In this document: one piece after another, positions 35,040 to 46,113 of the stretch
Position numbering within the stretch: the first letter of the stretch is position 1
Layout of the letters: the number at the start of each line of letters is the position of its first letter
NCBI RefSeq assembly: GCF_024753245.1
Contig: NZ_JANUGX010000010.1
Location: 1-64,000, forward strand
Length of the DNA stretch: 64,000 nucleotides
Source of the DNA: Massilia norwichensis
GTDB taxonomy: Bacteria > Pseudomonadota > Gammaproteobacteria > Burkholderiales > Burkholderiaceae_D
Reading direction: 5' to 3'
Notes under the pieces: model-generated
What the model was told of the DNA's origin: nothing
Database searches by the model: none
What the model saw: only the letters and a program-made list of their open reading frames with translations
Made by a program: the position numbers and the translations under genes

Positions 35040-37298
35040 ATGCTTGAAGTCCGCGATATCGCCTCCTGGCGCGAACGCATTTTCTCATCGCTGTTGTCGG
35101 TGGTGCTGGTGGTGGGCGCGCTGGCGACCCTGCCAGTCATCCCCTTCCTGGTCCAGCAGGGCCTGTGGCCGGTGGCAGTGGCGGATACGATTGCGCTGGC
35201 CTGGATCTTCGCCATCTGGCGCCTCGGCCGGCTCAGCTACACGGTCCGGGTGATGCATTTCCTCGCCGTCGTGTACGCACTGGCGATCACCCTGATGCTC
35301 TCGGTCGGCACCGCCAGCATGACTTACCTGCTGGGTCCGCCAGTGATCGCCGCCATCCTGCTCAGCTTGCGCCCGGCCATGCTTGCCCTCGCGCTGGGCG
35401 CCGTCCTGCTGGTCGCGCTCGGCAACAGCGGACACGTCACCTTCAGCGTCCCCGGCTGGCAGCATGAGCCGTTCAAGGCCTCCCTGCTGGCCGCGCTGAA
35501 CTACATCGGCGTCGGCGCGATGCTGACCCTGACCTGCGGCACCCTGCTCAAAGGCCTGTCGCGCTCGCTTGGCGATGCGCACACCCTGAACGGCGAACTG
35601 CAACTGACCTCGGCGGCGCTGGCGCGCCTGAACGACATGGTGCTGATCACCAGGGCGGTCGAAGGCGAGAACGTGACCCAGCCGGTCACCTTCGTCAACG
35701 ACGCCTTCCTGCGCCGGACCGGCTACACGCGCAGCGAGATCCTGGGCCACAGCCTGCGCGTGCTGCTCGGCCCGCAGTCCGACCAGGCCGCGGTCGGCCG
35801 CATCGTCGGCGCCATGCGCAAGGGCCAGCCCTGCAATACCGAGCTGATGAGCTATACCAAGGCCGGCGAGCCTTTCTGGGTCGAGATCGAGATGGTGCCC
35901 TTCGCGCCGCCGGGCGCACGCGCCAGCCACTGGGTCATCGTCGGCCGCGACATCACGCAGCAGCGCCAGGCAGCGGAGGCGATCCACCGTCTGGCCTTCT
36001 ACGACGTCCTCACCGGCCTGGCCAACCGGCGCCTGCTGGTCGAGCGCCTGGAAGCGATGGTAGAGGCGGCGAACGCCGGACGCGGACTGGGCGCCCTGCT
36101 CTACCTGGATCTCGACAATTTCAAGAACGTCAACGACGCCCGCGGTCATTCGACCGGCGACGCCCTCCTGCGGCACGCCGCCGCGCGTCTGCTCGAGGCC
36201 GTACGCGATTGCGACACCGTGGCCCGCATCGGCGGCGACGAATTCGTGGTGCTGATCGGGAACCTGCCCGGCGACGCCGATGCGGCGACCCGGACCGCGC
36301 TGGCAATGGCGGACCAGATCCGCGCCGCCCTCGCCGCGCCGCTGGACATCGACGGCCATGGCTTCCGCATTGCCGCCAGCATCGGCATTGCGCTGCCGCT
36401 GGATGCCGGCGCGACGGCCGACGCGCTGCTGCTGGAAGCCGACACCGCGATGTACCACGCCAAGGCCGGCGGCCGCGACAGCGTCGCCCTGTTCGCCAGG
36501 AGCATGCTGCGCGACGCCCAGCAAAAGCTGACGCTGGAGCACGACCTCGGCCAGGCGCTGGACAGGGGCGAACTGGCCATGCACCTGCAGCTGCAGGTCG
36601 ACCATGCCGGCACGCCGGCCGGCGCCGAACTCCTGATGCGCTGGACCCGCGCCGACGGCAGCATGGTGCCGCCGGACGTCTTCATCCCGGTTGCGGAAGC
36701 CGGCGGCCTGATCGTCCCCCTGGGCCAGTGGGCGCTGCGCCAGGCCTGCGCGGCCTGGCTGGCGCTGGACGCCGCCGGCCATCGTTTGCCGCTGTCGCTG
36801 AACGTCAGCCCGCTGCAGTTCCGCCAGCCGGACTTCGTCGAGCAGGTTCGCGCCGTGCTGGCGGAGACCGGAGCGCCGCCGCAGCAGCTGATCTTCGAAG
36901 TGACCGAGGGTTTGCTGATCGACGACATCGACCAGACCGTGGCGCGCATGCGCGCGCTTTCCGAGCTCGGCATCCGCTTCTCGATCGACGACTTCGGCAC
37001 CGGCTACTCGAACCTGTCCTACCTGAAACGGCTGCCGCTGTACGAACTGAAGATCGACAAGAGCCTGGTGCGCGACATGCCGCACGACCAGAACGGCACC
37101 GCGATCGTGCAATCGGTGCTGGCCATGGCGCGCCACCTGGGGCTGCGGGTCGTCGCGGAAGGCATCGAGACCGCCGAGCAGGCGGCCTTCCTCGCCGCGC
37201 ACGGGCGGCCCTATATGCAGGGCTATCTGTTCTCGCGTCCGGTGGCGCTGGGCGCCCTGCTGGACCAGATGGACGCCCGGGCGGATCTGGCTGCCTGA
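35040..37298 (+). CDS. Membrane GGDEF-EAL protein with PAS domain (c-di-GMP turnover)
   Basis: A 752-residue bifunctional-type protein. About six transmembrane segments (1-185) form the N-terminal sensor. A PAS domain (about 200-310, TFVNDAFLRRTGYTRSEILGH) is followed by GGDEF (about 318-480) with intact RIGGDEF at 398-402 and the inhibitory I-site RDCD just before it. An EAL domain (about 490-745) follows. The EAL motif itself reads GAELLMRW (Glu530), an E-L-L variant, but DDFGTGYSNLSYLK and AEGIETAEQ are normal, so phosphodiesterase activity is plausible. The ATG at 35040 has GGAG 8 bases upstream; a TTG 51 bases earlier is less likely. Confidence 0.9.
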   Translation: MLEVRDIASWRERIFSSLLSVVLVVGALATLPVIPFLVQQGLWPVAVADTIALAWIFAIWRLGRLSYTVRVMHFLAVVYALAITLMLSVGTASMTYLLGPPVIAAILLSLRPAMLALALGAVLLVALGNSGHVTFSVPGWQHEPFKASLLAALNYIGVGAMLTLTCGTLLKGLSRSLGDAHTLNGELQLTSAALARLNDMVLITRAVEGENVTQPVTFVNDAFLRRTGYTRSEILGHSLRVLLGPQSDQAAVGRIVGAMRKGQPCNTELMSYTKAGEPFWVEIEMVPFAPPGARASHWVIVGRDITQQRQAAEAIHRLAFYDVLTGLANRRLLVERLEAMVEAANAGRGLGALLYLDLDNFKNVNDARGHSTGDALLRHAAARLLEAVRDCDTVARIGGDEFVVLIGNLPGDADAATRTALAMADQIRAALAAPLDIDGHGFRIAASIGIALPLDAGATADALLLEADTAMYHAKAGGRDSVALFARSMLRDAQQKLTLEHDLGQALDRGELAMHLQLQVDHAGTPAGAELLMRWTRADGSMVPPDVFIPVAEAGGLIVPLGQWALRQACAAWLALDAAGHRLPLSLNVSPLQFRQPDFVEQVRAVLAETGAPPQQLIFEVTEGLLIDDIDQTVARMRALSELGIRFSIDDFGTGYSNLSYLKRLPLYELKIDKSLVRDMPHDQNGTAIVQSVLAMARHLGLRVVAEGIETAEQAAFLAAHGRPYMQGYLFSRPVALGALLDQMDARADLAA

Positions 37299-37384
37299 AC
37301 GGCGCCCGCGCCGCTGCACCCAGCAGTGCGCACCGGGCGTGGTGTTTCTGCTAAGGTGGCCTCCATCAGCATGGAGGAGCCAGC

Positions 37385-37699
37385 ATGGAGCGATTCCTGA
37401 TCATTTACCACGGCGCACCCGGCGGCGAGCCGGAAGAGGCGGAGCAACACCTGGACCGCTGGGCCGCCTGGCTCGATGCGCTGGGCACGGCCGTGCTCGA
37501 CCGCGGCAGCCTCAGCCACGCAGCAGTCGAAGTCAAGAGCCGCCTGCTCGGCCCCAAGTCGGCCACCAGCACCATTTCCGGCTATTCGGTGATCCAGGCC
37601 GAGGATTTCAACGCCGCTGTGCGTGTGGCCGAAATGTGTCCCATCTTCGAAACCAATGGCTGGGCCGAGATCGTGCGCCTGACGACGCCGCTGGGCTGA
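37385..37699 (+). CDS. YCII-related domain protein
   Basis: A 104-residue single-domain protein of the YciI/DGPF-like fold (ferredoxin-like, dimeric). It starts MERFLIIYHGAPGGEPEEAEQ and has the family-type GYSVIQAEDFNAAVRVAEMCP helix. GGAG lies before the ATG. Function is unknown for most members. It stands alone between the GGDEF-EAL gene and a convergent hydrolase gene. Confidence 0.75.
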   Translation: MERFLIIYHGAPGGEPEEAEQHLDRWAAWLDALGTAVLDRGSLSHAAVEVKSRLLGPKSATSTISGYSVIQAEDFNAAVRVAEMCPIFETNGWAEIVRLTTPLG

Positions 37700-37742
37700 A
37701 CGCCCTGAGCTGAGCAAACTACAAACCGCGCAAGGCCGGCAC

Positions 37743-38480
37743 CTAGGCGGGACTCGCCGAAATCGTATTGTGCCCGGCTTCCGGAATCACCCTGGCCGTG
37801 GCGACGCCCGGCGCGAAGCGCGACAGCAAACGCTGGGTGCTCCATGCGGGAATGATGTCGTCGCGTGCGGCCATCAGCACCAGGACCGGCATTCGCAGCT
37901 GCAGCGCGTAGCGCCCGGATTCGTAGCGGTCCTTCAGCAGCCAGCGCACCGGAAACACCGGGAACTGCTGCGCAGCCAGGTCGACGATGCTGTCGAAGGG
38001 CGTGACCAGCACCAGCTTTCTTACCGGGCGACGGGCGGCGAGCTGCATCGCCACGCCGGTGCCCAGACTGCGGCCGACCACCTCTACCTCCGGATGCGCG
38101 GCGGCGACGCGATCGAACAGCAGCACGGCGTCGTCCACCAGCGCCTGTTCGCTCGGCGCGCCGGTACTGCCGGCATAGCCGCGGTAATGCATCAGGTAGA
38201 GCGCGTGTCCGGGAAAGGCTTTATCGAGGGCCGGCAGGCTGGCAGTGACGTCCTCCGCGTTGCCGCCCAAATAGATGAGCGCGCTTTTACCGGCCAGCGG
38301 CCGTTCGGAAATCCTGAGTACTGCGCCGGGGACGGCAAGGGAGGTGGTGACGGGCACCGGGAAGGCAGCCGCCGGCGGCGGGTAATAGATGAGCGATCGC
38401 TGCCCGAGGAACAGGCCCAGGCAGGCAAGCGCGTACACGGCAACGACGGCGATCATGATCACACCGAAAAATCTGCTCAT
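37743..38480 (-). CDS. Membrane-anchored alpha/beta hydrolase
   Basis: A 245-residue alpha/beta hydrolase similar to the YfhR/BEM46-like group. One N-terminal transmembrane segment (about 4-26) precedes LIYYPPPAAAFP. The nucleophile elbow is VVGRSLGTGVA (Ser near 140). The charge-relay Asp lies in AARDDIIPAWS and the His in PEAGHNTI. The ATG at 38480 has GGAG 5 bases upstream and is preferred over an in-frame start 75 bases earlier. Substrate unknown. Confidence 0.82.
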   Translation of the reverse strand: MSRFFGVIMIAVVAVYALACLGLFLGQRSLIYYPPPAAAFPVPVTTSLAVPGAVLRISERPLAGKSALIYLGGNAEDVTASLPALDKAFPGHALYLMHYRGYAGSTGAPSEQALVDDAVLLFDRVAAAHPEVEVVGRSLGTGVAMQLAARRPVRKLVLVTPFDSIVDLAAQQFPVFPVRWLLKDRYESGRYALQLRMPVLVLMAARDDIIPAWSTQRLLSRFAPGVATARVIPEAGHNTISASPA

Positions 38481-38564
38481 GTTTCTCCAGACAAGGCCGG
38501 TGCCGTGCACCGCTAGCCAGGCATTGTGCACCGCGTCACCCTGGACGCGGCGCACGGACAGGCT

Positions 38565-40754
<2,190 letters not shown>

Positions 40755-40839
40755 GCTTGTTATCTTTGACGGTGAAGGAAGTGGCTCATGCCGTTGGGCA
40801 TGATAGCGCGAATTGCTGCACCGACAAATATCCTTACAG

Positions 40840-42213
40840 CTACACGTCAATACGCCCTTTCGCGCGCCACTGCCGGCTGAGATCCTGCGCATCCTCGATC
40901 TCGCGGGCCGACAGGCGGCGCGCGACGATGGCCTTGTTGGCGCTGGCCGCGGCATCGCCGGCATCGGCCGCCAGCAGCATCCACATGTAGGAGCGCACGC
41001 TGTCGCGCGGCACGCCGCGCCCGCTGTTGTACATGCCGCCCAGGTTGTACTGGGCCAGCGCATGGCCCTGCTCGGCCGCCAGTCCGTACCAGCGCACGGC
41101 CTCGGCGTCGTCCTGGGCCACGCCCTGGCCGGTGGCGTACATCACGCCCAGGTTGTTCTGGGCGCTGGCGTCGCCCTGCGCGGCCGCGCGGCGGTACCAC
41201 TCGACGGCCTGGACTTCGTCGCGGCGCACGCCCTGGCCGTTGGCGTACATGACGCCCAGCGTGAACTGGGCATTCGCCGCGCCCTGGCTGGCGGCCTGGC
41301 GATACCAGTAGAAGGCCTGGCGCGCGTCGGCCGCCACGCCGCGTCCGTGCGCGTACATATTGCCGAGATTGTATTGGGCCAGCACATGCCCCTGCTTGGC
41401 GGCGCGGGTGGTCAGGGTCAGCGCCTCGGCCTCGTCGCGCAGGCCGCCGCGTCCGCTGGTCAGCAGCAGCGCCAGGCTGAACTGGGCTTCCGCATCGCCC
41501 TGCCCTGCCGCGCGGTGCAGCCAGGGCAGCGCCGCCTTGGCGTCGCGCGGCACACCCACGCCTTCGAGATAGCACAGTCCGAGCAGGCGCTGGGCGGAAG
41601 GATCGCCGCGCCCTGCCGCACGGCGGAACCAGTAGGCGGCTTCGAAATCGTTCGCGGCCATGCCCTGGCCGCGGCGCAGCATCAGGCCCAGCGCGACTTC
41701 GGCCGGCGCGTACTTGCCCAGCGCCGCCTTGCGCAGCCAGGCCGCCGCCAGCGGGTAGTTGACCGGCGCGCCCTCGCCGCGCAGATAGCATTCGCCGAGC
41801 ATGTGCTGGGCGCTGGGCAGGTTCTGGCTGGCCGCGCGCTGGTACCAGTCCAACGCCTGTTCCGGGCTGCGCGCCACACCGCGTCCGGCGCGCAGCATGT
41901 CGCCCAGATTCTGCTGGGCCGAAGGATCGCCCTGCTCCGCCGCCAGCGCGAACCAGCCCACCGCCTGCGCATCGGCGTGCGCCACGCCCCGCCCCTGGGC
42001 GTACATCGTGCCGAGGTGGTTCTGGGCGAAAGCGAGCCCGCGCTCGGCGGCCCGGCGCAGCCATTCGAAGGCCCGCGCATCGTCGCGCGCGACGCCGTCG
42101 CCATTCTTGTAGATCAGGCCCAGGTTGAACTGGGCATAGGGGTCGCCACGTTCGGCCGCGCGGGCAAACCAGGCCAGCACGGAATTCTCCGGGGACACGT
42201 CAGACTGCTGCAT
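40840..42213 (-). CDS. Sel1-repeat (TPR-like) protein
   Basis: A 457-residue protein composed almost wholly of about 12 Sel1-like repeats of 36 residues (pattern A..G...AQ..LG.MY..G.GV..D...A..W...AA), for example FNLGLIYKNGDGVARDDARAF and YNLGNMYAHGRGVAADARQAF. No signal peptide is seen, so it is probably a cytoplasmic solenoid scaffold for protein contacts. The last repeat is followed by a short helical tail. The repeat DNA is similar from copy to copy, suggesting internal duplication. Partner unknown. Confidence 0.88.
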   Translation of the reverse strand: MQQSDVSPENSVLAWFARAAERGDPYAQFNLGLIYKNGDGVARDDARAFEWLRRAAERGLAFAQNHLGTMYAQGRGVAHADAQAVGWFALAAEQGDPSAQQNLGDMLRAGRGVARSPEQALDWYQRAASQNLPSAQHMLGECYLRGEGAPVNYPLAAAWLRKAALGKYAPAEVALGLMLRRGQGMAANDFEAAYWFRRAAGRGDPSAQRLLGLCYLEGVGVPRDAKAALPWLHRAAGQGDAEAQFSLALLLTSGRGGLRDEAEALTLTTRAAKQGHVLAQYNLGNMYAHGRGVAADARQAFYWYRQAASQGAANAQFTLGVMYANGQGVRRDEVQAVEWYRRAAAQGDASAQNNLGVMYATGQGVAQDDAEAVRWYGLAAEQGHALAQYNLGGMYNSGRGVPRDSVRSYMWMLLAADAGDAAASANKAIVARRLSAREIEDAQDLSRQWRAKGRIDV

Positions 42214-42493
42214 GCTCGCTCCAGGAAAAATCGGACAAAAAATCGGCGGAACCGCTGAATCGCGGCACCTCGAGAATTGCCAAAAGTTTAACTAGGAGGA
42301 ATCCGACGGGTTTGATCTGAAGCAGACGGGCAACCCTTCAACGCGGAAAAAAAGTCCGGGAAAAGTCGCCGCCAGCCAGATTTAGCGCAAATGTCGCGGA
42401 AATGCAGCGTAGCAGCCGCAACAATCGTTGAGATCCAACAAACTGTGGGGTCAGTGCAAACGCTACGAGCGCAACGCAGCAATGAGTGCCTTA

Positions 42494-43126
42494 TCAGACG
42501 CTCGAGAGTGTCTTGGCGTAGTCGCCGATGTAGCCGTGGACCTTTGCCGCCGCCAGCCGGTTGATCTCGACCAGCAGCTCCGGCGCCACCGCGCCGATGC
42601 CGTAGGAGCTCCCAAGATGGCGTCCGATATGCAGCAGCAGATTGGCCGCGACCTCGGCGTCGGCCTCGGCCCGGTGGGCGGTGCCGCGGAAGGCGATGCC
42701 CAGCGAACGCGCCAGCTCGCCGAGCTTGTAGCTGGGCAAACCGGGCAACACGCGGCGCGACAGCTTGACCGAGCACACCAGGCCCGCGTGGCGGCAGTCG
42801 TGGCCCAGGCGCGCGCCCTCGGCTTTCAGGAACTTCTCGTCGAAGCTGGCATTGTGGGCAGCCAGGACATCGCCGCCGATGAATTCGATCAGCTCGGGCA
42901 CCACGTCTTCGGCCAGCGGCGCGGTGTCGACCATCTTCTGGGTAATGCCGGTCAGCGAGGTGATGAAAGGGGGAATCCGCACGCCGCAATTGACCAGCGA
43001 CACATAGCGCTCGACGATTTCGCCGCCGGCGATGCGCAGCGCGGCCACTTCGGTGATGCGGTCGCCGGACTCCGGCGACAGGCCGGTGGTCTCGAAGTCG
43101 AGCATCACGATCGGGCGTTCAAACAT
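42494..43126 (-). CDS. DEDDh 3'-5' exonuclease (DnaQ-like)
   Basis: A 210-residue exonuclease related to DNA polymerase III epsilon. Exo I is MLDFETTGLSPESGDRITE (Asp9, Glu11), Exo II is LAAHNASFDEKFL, and Exo III is the H...D pair in GTAHRAEADAEV. The C-terminal tail (about 175-210) is not recognised. AAAGG lies before the ATG. It is 25 bases downstream of the Hsp70-like gene. The 280-base gap to its left (42214-42493) shows no gene or clear signal. Confidence 0.86.
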   Translation of the reverse strand: MFERPIVMLDFETTGLSPESGDRITEVAALRIAGGEIVERYVSLVNCGVRIPPFITSLTGITQKMVDTAPLAEDVVPELIEFIGGDVLAAHNASFDEKFLKAEGARLGHDCRHAGLVCSVKLSRRVLPGLPSYKLGELARSLGIAFRGTAHRAEADAEVAANLLLHIGRHLGSSYGIGAVAPELLVEINRLAAAKVHGYIGDYAKTLSSV

Positions 43127-43151
43127 GGTCTGCCTTTCCAAAAAAGGGCGC

Positions 43152-44402
43152 TTAGCCGAATTTGCGGGCGGCGTCGATCGCCAGGCCCGCGCCAATGCTG
43201 CCGAACAAATCGCCCTCGACGCGGCGCGCCTGCGGGACGATGGCGGCGATACGCTCGCGCAGCGCCGCGACGCCGCTCGAGCCGCCGGTGAAGAACACGG
43301 TATCGACCTTCTCGGCCGCCACCCCGGCTTCGCCCAGCAGGCGCTGCACGGTGGCGCCGACCTCGTCGACCAGGCCCGCGATCGCCGTCTCGAACACGGC
43401 GCGTTCGACCTGCAGGCGCTCGGGCGGCGACAGGCGGTCCAGATCCAGCTCGACCAGCGGCGTGCCGGACAGGCCGATCTTCGCTTCCTCGACACGCATC
43501 GCCAGCCAGTGGCCGGCGCGCTCGTCGATCAGATTGCGCAGGCGCGACAGCTTGGCCGGCTCCGCGGCGTCGCGCGCCAGGTCTTCCAGCTGCGCCACGT
43601 TCTTGCGGGTGTACGCCTGGTTGATCGTATGCCAGGTCGCCAGGTTGAAATAATAGCTGGACGGCACCGGCGCGCCCGATACCAGGGTGCTGCCATAGCC
43701 CAGCAGCGGCATCACCGAGGCCAGGCTCAGGTACTTGTCGAAGTCGGTACCGCCGATGTGCACGCCGCCGGTGGCCAGGATGTCCTCGCGGCGCTCGATG
43801 CGCTGGCTACGGTCGGGACCGAGCCGCACCAGCGAAAAGTCCGAAGTACCGCCGCCGATGTCGGCGATCAGCACCAGTTCCTCTTTCTCGATCCGCGATT
43901 CGTAGTCGAAGGCGGCGGCGATCGGCTCGTACTGGAAGCCGATCTCCTTGAAGCCCGCCGCGCGCGCGATCTCGGCCAGGGTGTCTTCGGCGAGGCGGTC
44001 GGCGGCCGGGTCGTCGTCGATGAAGTATACCGGGCGGCCGAACACGGCGCTGGTGAATTCGCGGCCCGCCTGCTGCTGGGCGCGGCGGCGCAGTTCGCCG
44101 ATGAAGTGGGACAGCAGCTGGCGGAACGGCAGCGCGCGGCCGCCGACCTCGGTCTGGCCGTCCATCAGGCTGGTGCCGAGCAGGCTTTTCAGCGAGCGCA
44201 TCAGGCGCCCCTCGTAGCCCTCCAGATAGTCCGCCAGCGCGGCGCGGCCATAGCGGACCTGCTCGTCGTCGGCGTTGAAGAACACCACCGACGGCAGGGT
44301 CGCCTTGCCGTCCTCGAGGGCCAGCAGGCTGGTGTGGCCGGGACGCACCCAGCCGACAGTAGAATTGGAGGTGCCGAAATCGACGCCGCAAGCGTTCGCC
44401 AT
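43152..44402 (-). CDS. Hsp70 family protein, YegD-like
   Basis: A 416-residue protein with only the actin/Hsp70 ATPase domain and no substrate-binding domain. The phosphate-1 motif is VDFGTSNST (about 8-16), phosphate-2 IADIGGGTSDFSLV (about 195), and the adenosine motif VFFTGGSSGVAAL. Its length matches E. coli YegD (450). The role is unclear; it may be an atypical chaperone. It is upstream of the exonuclease gene on the same strand and probably co-transcribed. Confidence 0.87.
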   Translation of the reverse strand: MANACGVDFGTSNSTVGWVRPGHTSLLALEDGKATLPSVVFFNADDEQVRYGRAALADYLEGYEGRLMRSLKSLLGTSLMDGQTEVGGRALPFRQLLSHFIGELRRRAQQQAGREFTSAVFGRPVYFIDDDPAADRLAEDTLAEIARAAGFKEIGFQYEPIAAAFDYESRIEKEELVLIADIGGGTSDFSLVRLGPDRSQRIERREDILATGGVHIGGTDFDKYLSLASVMPLLGYGSTLVSGAPVPSSYYFNLATWHTINQAYTRKNVAQLEDLARDAAEPAKLSRLRNLIDERAGHWLAMRVEEAKIGLSGTPLVELDLDRLSPPERLQVERAVFETAIAGLVDEVGATVQRLLGEAGVAAEKVDTVFFTGGSSGVAALRERIAAIVPQARRVEGDLFGSIGAGLAIDAARKFG

Positions 44403-44560
44403 GGATGCTGACCAGTGAAGAGGAAAAGGGAAAGGGGCGAGATGTTACCAGAGTCGAGCCTGCCCGGCCAGCCCGGCCCCTGTCGCCAGGCCGTCACAAG
44501 CGCCAATCGTGCGCCCCCGGCGACAGGCTTATAGTGTAAGGACTAGCCAGAAAGGCAAGC

Positions 44561-45031
44561 ATGCTCTACGAGTGCACATTGCAACGCAACTGCTCGATGA
44601 CGCCGCGCCAGGTCGCGCGCGCCTATGCCTTGCTGTGCGCGATGTCGCTGACGATCGCCCTCGCCTTCTTCCTGCAGGGCGTGTGGATCGTGCTGGCCTT
44701 CTCGCTGCTGGAGCTGAGCTGCGTCGGCCTGGCGCTGCTGCTGTACGCGCGCCACGCGCTGGACCGCGAACGCATCGTGCTCTCCAACGATTGCCTGCTG
44801 GTCGAGTGCGTGCAGGCGGACCGGCGCAGCCAGTCGCGCCTCGATCCGCTGGGCCTGCGCGTGCTGTCCGGCCCCGAAGCCGCGGCCGGCCGGCGGGATG
44901 CGCGGCGCGCCCTGGTCACGCTGGAATCGCGCGGCGTGCGGGTCGAGATCGGCCGCTTCGTTAACGAGGCCCAGCGCCGCCAGGTGGCGCGCGAACTGCG
45001 CCATGCCCTGCGCCAGATTTCTCTTCATTAA
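44561..45031 (+). CDS. DUF2244 domain membrane protein
   Basis: A 156-residue integral membrane protein. It has two adjacent transmembrane segments (about 20-65), then a basic cytoplasmic domain with LSNDCLLVE and the conserved-looking VEIGRFVNEAQRRQVARELRHAL tail. This matches the DUF2244 family, of unknown function and often near respiratory genes. Here it stands alone upstream of the cyanophycin operon. Confidence 0.78.
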   Translation: MLYECTLQRNCSMTPRQVARAYALLCAMSLTIALAFFLQGVWIVLAFSLLELSCVGLALLLYARHALDRERIVLSNDCLLVECVQADRRSQSRLDPLGLRVLSGPEAAAGRRDARRALVTLESRGVRVEIGRFVNEAQRRQVARELRHALRQISLH

Positions 45032-45107
45032 TTCTCCGCGACTTTCTCCTCGACTGAACCGTGTAAGCGCCGTCCGACACTCACACGGCTAGGCTACCGA
45101 TGTTTCA

Positions 45108-45169
45108 ATTTCTACATGTTTTGCATAATGTGGAAATACAAATGCCGCGCCAGAAGATCTGCGCGGCAT
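45108..45169 (+). promoter_or_regulatory. Dyad and leader hairpin before the cyanophycin operon
   Basis: ATTTCTACAT (45108-45117) and ATGTGGAAAT (45128-45137) form an inverted repeat, 9 of 10 matching, across 10 bases, overlapping a possible -10 CATAAT (45124-45129). ATGCCGCGC (45142-45150) and GCGCGGCAT (45161-45169) form a perfect 9-bp hairpin with a 10-base loop, followed by TTTT and then the ribosome-binding site. This looks like an operator plus an attenuator-like leader. Confidence 0.5.
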
Positions 45170-45190
45170 GCATCATTTTGGAGAAGAAGA

Positions 45191-46102
45191 ATGAACAAGG
45201 AACAAGGCGGCCTGGCCGTCGTCGTCCACGGCGGCGCCGGCAGCTCCCCGGATTACAAGGACGGCTGCGAGCTGGCCGCGCGTCGCGCCGTCGAGGAAAT
45301 CGGCATCAGCGGCGATGCGCTGGAAGCCGCCATCGCCGCCGTCAACGTGCTCGAAGACGACGGCCGCTTCAACGCCGGCCGCGGTTCGGTCCTGTGCCTG
45401 GACGGCGCGACCGTCGAAATGGACGCGTCGGTGATGGATACGCGCGGCCGCCTCGGCGCGGTCGCCTGCGTGCAGGGCATCGAGAACCCGGTGCTGCTGG
45501 CACGCGCGGTGGCCGACACCCCGCACTGGTTCCTGGCCGGCGAAGGCGCGAACCGCTTCGCCGCCGCGATCCGCCATCCGAAATGGGACAAGATCTCCGA
45601 ACACCAGCGCGAGCAGCATCGCCAGATCCGTGAAGCGCTGGCCAGTTCGAAACAGGCGATGCCGGGCGTCGACAACCAGACCTTCCTGCGCTTCTGGAAC
45701 TACGGCAGCACCCCCGACATGCCGGCCGGCGCCGCCTGCGACACGGTTGGCGCGGTGGTCCGCGCGCCGGACGGCCACTTCGGCGTGGCCGCGTCCACCG
45801 GCGGCTCGGCGCCTTCGCTGCTGGGCCGCGTCGGCGATACCCCGATCATCGGCGCCGGCTTCTATGCCGGCCCGCACGGCGCCGTGGCCGCCACCGGCAT
45901 CGGCGAATACATCGTGCGCCACCTGCTGGCGCACCGCGTCTATTCCTGGATCGAGGACGGCATGCCGCTCGAGCAGGCCCTCAAGCGCGGCATCGACCTG
46001 TTCGACAAGGACGTGCCGGTCGGCCTGATCGCGGTCAGCCGCACCGAGGCCGGGGCCTGGAGCAACCAGGACATGCCGCAAGCGAAAATCGTTCAACCAT
46101 AA
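45191..46102 (+). CDS. iaaA: Isoaspartyl peptidase / L-asparaginase
   Basis: A 303-residue Ntn-hydrolase that self-cleaves and then hydrolyses beta-aspartyl peptides. The nucleophile is Thr185 in ACDTVGAVV. VHGGAGSSP near the N-terminus and ASTGGSAPSLLGRVGDTPIIGAG-type downstream motifs are present (about 195-220). GGAGAAG lies before the ATG at 45191; upstream in-frame ATGs overlap the leader hairpin and are unlikely. As the first gene before cyanophycinase, it probably splits the beta-Asp-Arg dipeptide released from cyanophycin into aspartate and arginine. Confidence 0.92.
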   Translation: MNKEQGGLAVVVHGGAGSSPDYKDGCELAARRAVEEIGISGDALEAAIAAVNVLEDDGRFNAGRGSVLCLDGATVEMDASVMDTRGRLGAVACVQGIENPVLLARAVADTPHWFLAGEGANRFAAAIRHPKWDKISEHQREQHRQIREALASSKQAMPGVDNQTFLRFWNYGSTPDMPAGAACDTVGAVVRAPDGHFGVAASTGGSAPSLLGRVGDTPIIGAGFYAGPHGAVAATGIGEYIVRHLLAHRVYSWIEDGMPLEQALKRGIDLFDKDVPVGLIAVSRTEAGAWSNQDMPQAKIVQP

Positions 46103-46113
46103 AGCAGAGACAC

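Noticed and set aside
40840..42213. Tandem DNA repeats as a non-coding array
   Set aside because: The about 108-base periodicity is explained by Sel1 repeats in an intact reading frame.
42288..42989. Minus-strand frame extending into the 42214-42493 gap
   Set aside because: It overlaps the exonuclease in another frame and reads as Arg/Gly/Pro-rich shadow; no start signal.
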